A stretch of DNA of 7,644 nucleotides, from NCBI GenBank assembly GCA_001824645.1, contig MHYD01000067.1:1063-8706 (forward strand). Direction: 5' to 3'. Shown here in pieces: positions 5,968-7,644 of this stretch (positions are counted from its first letter, which is position 1; each line of letters opens with the position of its first letter). The notes under the pieces were generated by a model. That model was given only the letters and a program-made list of their open reading frames with translations, had not been told where the DNA came from and did not search any database. This DNA comes from Planctomycetes bacterium RBG_13_46_10. Its GTDB lineage: Bacteria; Planctomycetota; Phycisphaerae; Sedimentisphaerales; Anaerobacaceae. The position numbers and the translations under genes were made by a program.

Positions 5968-6393
5968 GTGGCTGAATCAGATTTATTATACTCCGATTTG
6001 ACAAGAGAGATTATTGGTGCGGCGATGGAAGTGCATTCCAATCTTGGCTCTGGTTTCTTGGAAAGTGTTTATGAAGCAGTTATGGCAATTGAATTCGATC
6101 TCCGTAATGTAACATACGAACGTCAGAAAGCGATACCTGTGATGTATAAGGGGGAAAAAGCCAAGGATTTCATTTGTGATTTCTTGGTCGATGGGAAGGT
6201 GTTGGTGGAGCTTAAAGCATTAAAAACTATCACAGGTATTGAAGAAGCACAGGTTTTGAATTATCTGAAGGCTACAGGATTGGAAGTTGGACTGTTAATA
6301 AACTTCGGGGAGCAATCATTGAAATATAAGAGGATGGTATTGGGACAACAAAAACAACCACGGATTAGCACGGATTTACGTGGATTAAAATAA
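5968..6393 (+). CDS. GxxExxY family protein (PD-(D/E)XK-like fold)
   Basis: A 141-residue member of the GxxExxY family, abundant and multicopy in Planctomycetota, Verrucomicrobia/Lentisphaerae and others; function not established, though the fold is thought to be that of PD-(D/E)XK nucleases. The eponymous motif is GFLESVY (Gly29, Glu32, Tyr35), preceded by the family-typical LTREIIGAAMEVHSNLGSG. The nuclease-like core is Asp71 in CDFLVDG, then Glu81-Leu-Lys83 in VELKAL, and Gln95 in EEAQVLNYLKATG, followed by GLLINFGEQSLKYKR, so the catalytic-type residues look intact. The GTG start at 5968 is chosen because homology begins just after it; the upstream A/G-rich stretch is only a weak ribosome binding site. 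The final residues, from about Gln127 (QQKQPRISTDLRGLK), are read from repeat copy 2 and are not family sequence. Direct repeats on both sides suggest it came in as a cassette between leuD and leuB. Confidence 0.92.
   Translation: MAESDLLYSDLTREIIGAAMEVHSNLGSGFLESVYEAVMAIEFDLRNVTYERQKAIPVMYKGEKAKDFICDFLVDGKVLVELKALKTITGIEEAQVLNYLKATGLEVGLLINFGEQSLKYKRMVLGQQKQPRISTDLRGLK
6347..6388 (+). repeat. CGGATT repeat, copy 2 (direct)
   Basis: AACAAAAACAACC followed by three 10-base units (6359-6368 CACGGATTAG, 6369-6378 CACGGATTTA, 6379-6388 CGTGGATTAA). It lies in the same orientation as copy 1, 436 bases away, and forms the 3' end of the GxxExxY coding region in a different reading frame from the one leuD uses in copy 1. 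It is also the left border of the next gene, whose right border carries the inverted copy 3. Confidence 0.85.
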
Positions 6394-6418
6394 ATTTTTT
6401 CAATCACTGATTGAGCTG

Positions 6419-7321
6419 ATGTGTAAACTAAATGAAAAGTTTAAAGAGTGGAAAAAATGGTACTCAGAGGACGATAATTCGATCTGCGCACAAATTCGAG
6501 ATATGTTGCTTGATGCTGCTGTTTTCAATGTAATAAATGAGGCGAGAAAGTATGCTACCACTGACGCACGAGGGTACCCAGAATTGAATGAGTTGATTCA
6601 TGGCTTAATTAATCGGAGCTTTCTAAAAACACAAACCTTATCGATTAGAAAACTATATGATGAACGGCAAGATGTAATCTCATTACAAAGGCTTATTAAC
6701 GACATGAAAGAAAACAAGGCTTTCATAACAAGAGAAAATATTCTTTCTGCTATTGAATTACCATACAATTATGAGGAAGCAATAAATGAAGGACATCGTA
6801 CCAATAATTCAAAGATGATAGCGGAAGGTGCATGCTCTGAGAATGTTCATAAAAACGTAGATTTGCTTGCTGGAGTCGAACCTGCCCAGAGACAACCAAA
6901 TGACACCGTTAGAGACAGCGTGTTCGACCAGTTAAATAAATGGTTGGACAAATGCAAACCGATTGTCAACTTTGTTAATAAAATTGTCGCTCATTCAGCA
7001 ACCGAGGAAAGTAAAGGAAAGGTCCCCGAGAAAGACCTAAGGATTTCTCGGGCGAAGATTCACAAGGGCCACGGCCGGATTGTCAAGATAACTGCATTTA
7101 TAGGTCAGTTCCTACTTTATGAATCATCTGGATGGAGTAACTTCTTACCGGTTTATTCGGGTGATAAGTTTGAGCATTTCGAGAAGCCGTGGGTGAAACA
7201 AGGAGATATTTCCAAACTGGAAGATTTCTGGGAAAAATATGAAAAACATATCGAGAGGTTTAACAAACAGCCAGAAAGAAGAGTTTTTAAGAAAATGATA
7301 ATCTGTGAAAATCCGCGTTAA
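6419..7321 (+). CDS. Uncharacterised ~300-residue protein, possibly HEPN/AbiU2-like
   Basis: No confident family assignment. The protein is soluble-looking and mostly helical: an N-terminal helical region (1-130) with DMLLDAAVFNVINEARKYA, SIRKLYDE and SLQRLINDMKENKAFITRENIL, a variable middle (131-165), then a helix with FVNKIVAHSATEES (185-198). NKIVAHS (Asn187, His192) resembles the degenerate R/N-x4-6-H motif of HEPN proteins, and the overall pattern recalls AbiU2-type HEPN proteins of abortive-infection systems. This is a pattern judgement that needs a profile search. The chosen ATG lacks a clear ribosome binding site (only TTGAG nearby); ATT 6410 and CTG 6407 are in-frame alternatives after the TAA at 6386. 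The final ENPR and the TAA stop come from repeat copy 3, so the true C-terminus may have been altered. Base composition is AT-richer than the leu genes, which fits acquisition. Confidence 0.75.
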   Translation: MCKLNEKFKEWKKWYSEDDNSICAQIRDMLLDAAVFNVINEARKYATTDARGYPELNELIHGLINRSFLKTQTLSIRKLYDERQDVISLQRLINDMKENKAFITRENILSAIELPYNYEEAINEGHRTNNSKMIAEGACSENVHKNVDLLAGVEPAQRQPNDTVRDSVFDQLNKWLDKCKPIVNFVNKIVAHSATEESKGKVPEKDLRISRAKIHKGHGRIVKITAFIGQFLLYESSGWSNFLPVYSGDKFEHFEKPWVKQGDISKLEDFWEKYEKHIERFNKQPERRVFKKMIICENPR

Positions 7322-7330
7322 TCCGTGGTT
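7300..7330 (-). repeat. CGGATT repeat, copy 3 (inverted)
   Basis: On the + strand it reads as three 10-base units AATCTGTGAA, AATCCGCGTT, AATCCGTGGT, i.e. the reverse complement of copies 1 and 2, with the first unit degenerate. It encodes the last four residues and the stop of the upstream gene and ends eight bases before the AAAGGAG of leuB. Read on the minus strand it matches copy 2 at about 20 of 22 positions around the ACCACGGATTA core, so the two could pair in a transcript or in single-stranded DNA. Confidence 0.8.
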
Positions 7331-7352
7331 TGAAGATTAAAGGAGATTTTAA

Positions 7353-7644
7353 GTGGCAAAGACGTATAAGATTGCAGTAATTCCCGGTGACGGCACCGGG
7401 CCGGAAGTGATTGCTGAAGCGGTGAAGGTATTAAAAGCCGCTGCGGGTAAATTTAAATTTAAGGTTGACCTGACTAATTTTGATTTTGGCGGTGAAAGAT
7501 ACAAAAAAACCGGCGAGACTCTGCCGGATAGCGCCATCAAGGATCTGCTCAAGTTCAATGCGATTCTGCTCGGCGCTATCGGCCATCCGGATGTGCCGCC
7601 GGGGATTTTGGAAAAAGGCATTTTGCTTCGGCTGCGGTTCGAGC
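7353..7644 (+). CDS. leuB: 3-isopropylmalate dehydrogenase, 3'-truncated by the window edge
   Basis: Oxidatively decarboxylates 3-isopropylmalate to 2-ketoisocaproate with NAD+ and Mg2+; cytosolic, third enzyme of the leucine branch. About 97 codons are visible. The N-terminus reads AKTYKIAVIPGDGTGPEVIAEAVKVL, the nucleotide-binding opening of the isocitrate/isopropylmalate dehydrogenase family, followed by FDFGGERYKKTGETLPDSA and LLGAIGHPDVPPGILEKGIL, then LRLRFE. GHPDVxPGILEKGILLRLRFE is characteristic of the LeuB branch, and the Arg pair at its end contacts substrate carboxylates in the family. The start is GTG at 7353, with AAAGGAG (7339-7345) seven bases upstream; no ATG competes. The remaining two thirds, including the Mg2+-binding aspartates, lie beyond the window. 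Its leader directly abuts repeat copy 3. Confidence 0.95.
   Translation, partial: MAKTYKIAVIPGDGTGPEVIAEAVKVLKAAAGKFKFKVDLTNFDFGGERYKKTGETLPDSAIKDLLKFNAILLGAIGHPDVPPGILEKGILLRLRFE

Noticed and set aside
5911..7330. CRISPR array
   Set aside because: Only three repeat copies, separated by genes of about 0.4-0.9 kb and in mixed orientation; no spacers and no cas genes.
7349..7621. Minus-strand open frame at the window end
   Set aside because: Antisense to leuB, whose GTG start, ribosome binding site and motifs are clear.

Overview
The window is a leucine-biosynthesis (leu) operon, all on the + strand, whose core genes are separated at every junction by unrelated genes. In order it holds: the 3' part of leuA (2-isopropylmalate synthase); a small four-helix-bundle (23S rRNA intervening-sequence type) gene bracketed by G-rich/C-rich repeats; leuC (isopropylmalate dehydratase large subunit); a secreted GH51 alpha-L-arabinofuranosidase; a two-helix small membrane protein; leuD (dehydratase small subunit); a GxxExxY-family gene; a ~300-residue protein with a weak resemblance to HEPN/AbiU2-type proteins; and the 5' part of leuB (3-isopropylmalate dehydrogenase). 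LeuA, LeuC, LeuD and LeuB together make the full route from 2-ketoisovalerate plus acetyl-CoA to 2-ketoisocaproate, so the backbone is metabolically coherent.

The most striking structure is the set of repeats tied to the inserted genes. Two different systems appear. (1) The four-helix gene lies between a G-rich element just after the leuA stop and a C-rich 14-bp tandem repeat just before leuC. These are roughly inverted copies of each other, and each has four runs of three or more G on one strand. (2) The GxxExxY and HEPN-like genes lie among three copies of a 10-bp-periodic repeat (consensus about CRCGGATTWR), two direct and one inverted. These repeats run into the coding sequences and supply the last codons and/or stop codon of leuD, the GxxExxY gene and the HEPN-like gene. 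This looks like repeated insertion of small repeat-bounded cassettes into the intergenic ends of an operon without breaking its genes.

The likely host is a bacterium of the Planctomycetota (Phycisphaerae/Sedimentisphaerales-like) or a related PVC lineage. This is inferred from the short 'archaeal-type' LeuC/LeuD (420 and 162 residues), the presence of GxxExxY and four-helix-bundle proteins, and a secreted plant-polysaccharide hydrolase. It is not proven by any marker gene here. Base composition is mixed: the leu genes and the GH51 gene are moderately GC-rich, while the four-helix, GxxExxY and HEPN-like genes are visibly AT-richer, consistent with separate acquisition. No tRNA, rRNA, CRISPR array or convincing intrinsic terminator was seen, and there is no gene-free stretch longer than about 110 bases. 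The genes probably share one transcript, with one weak internal promoter candidate before the GH51 gene.
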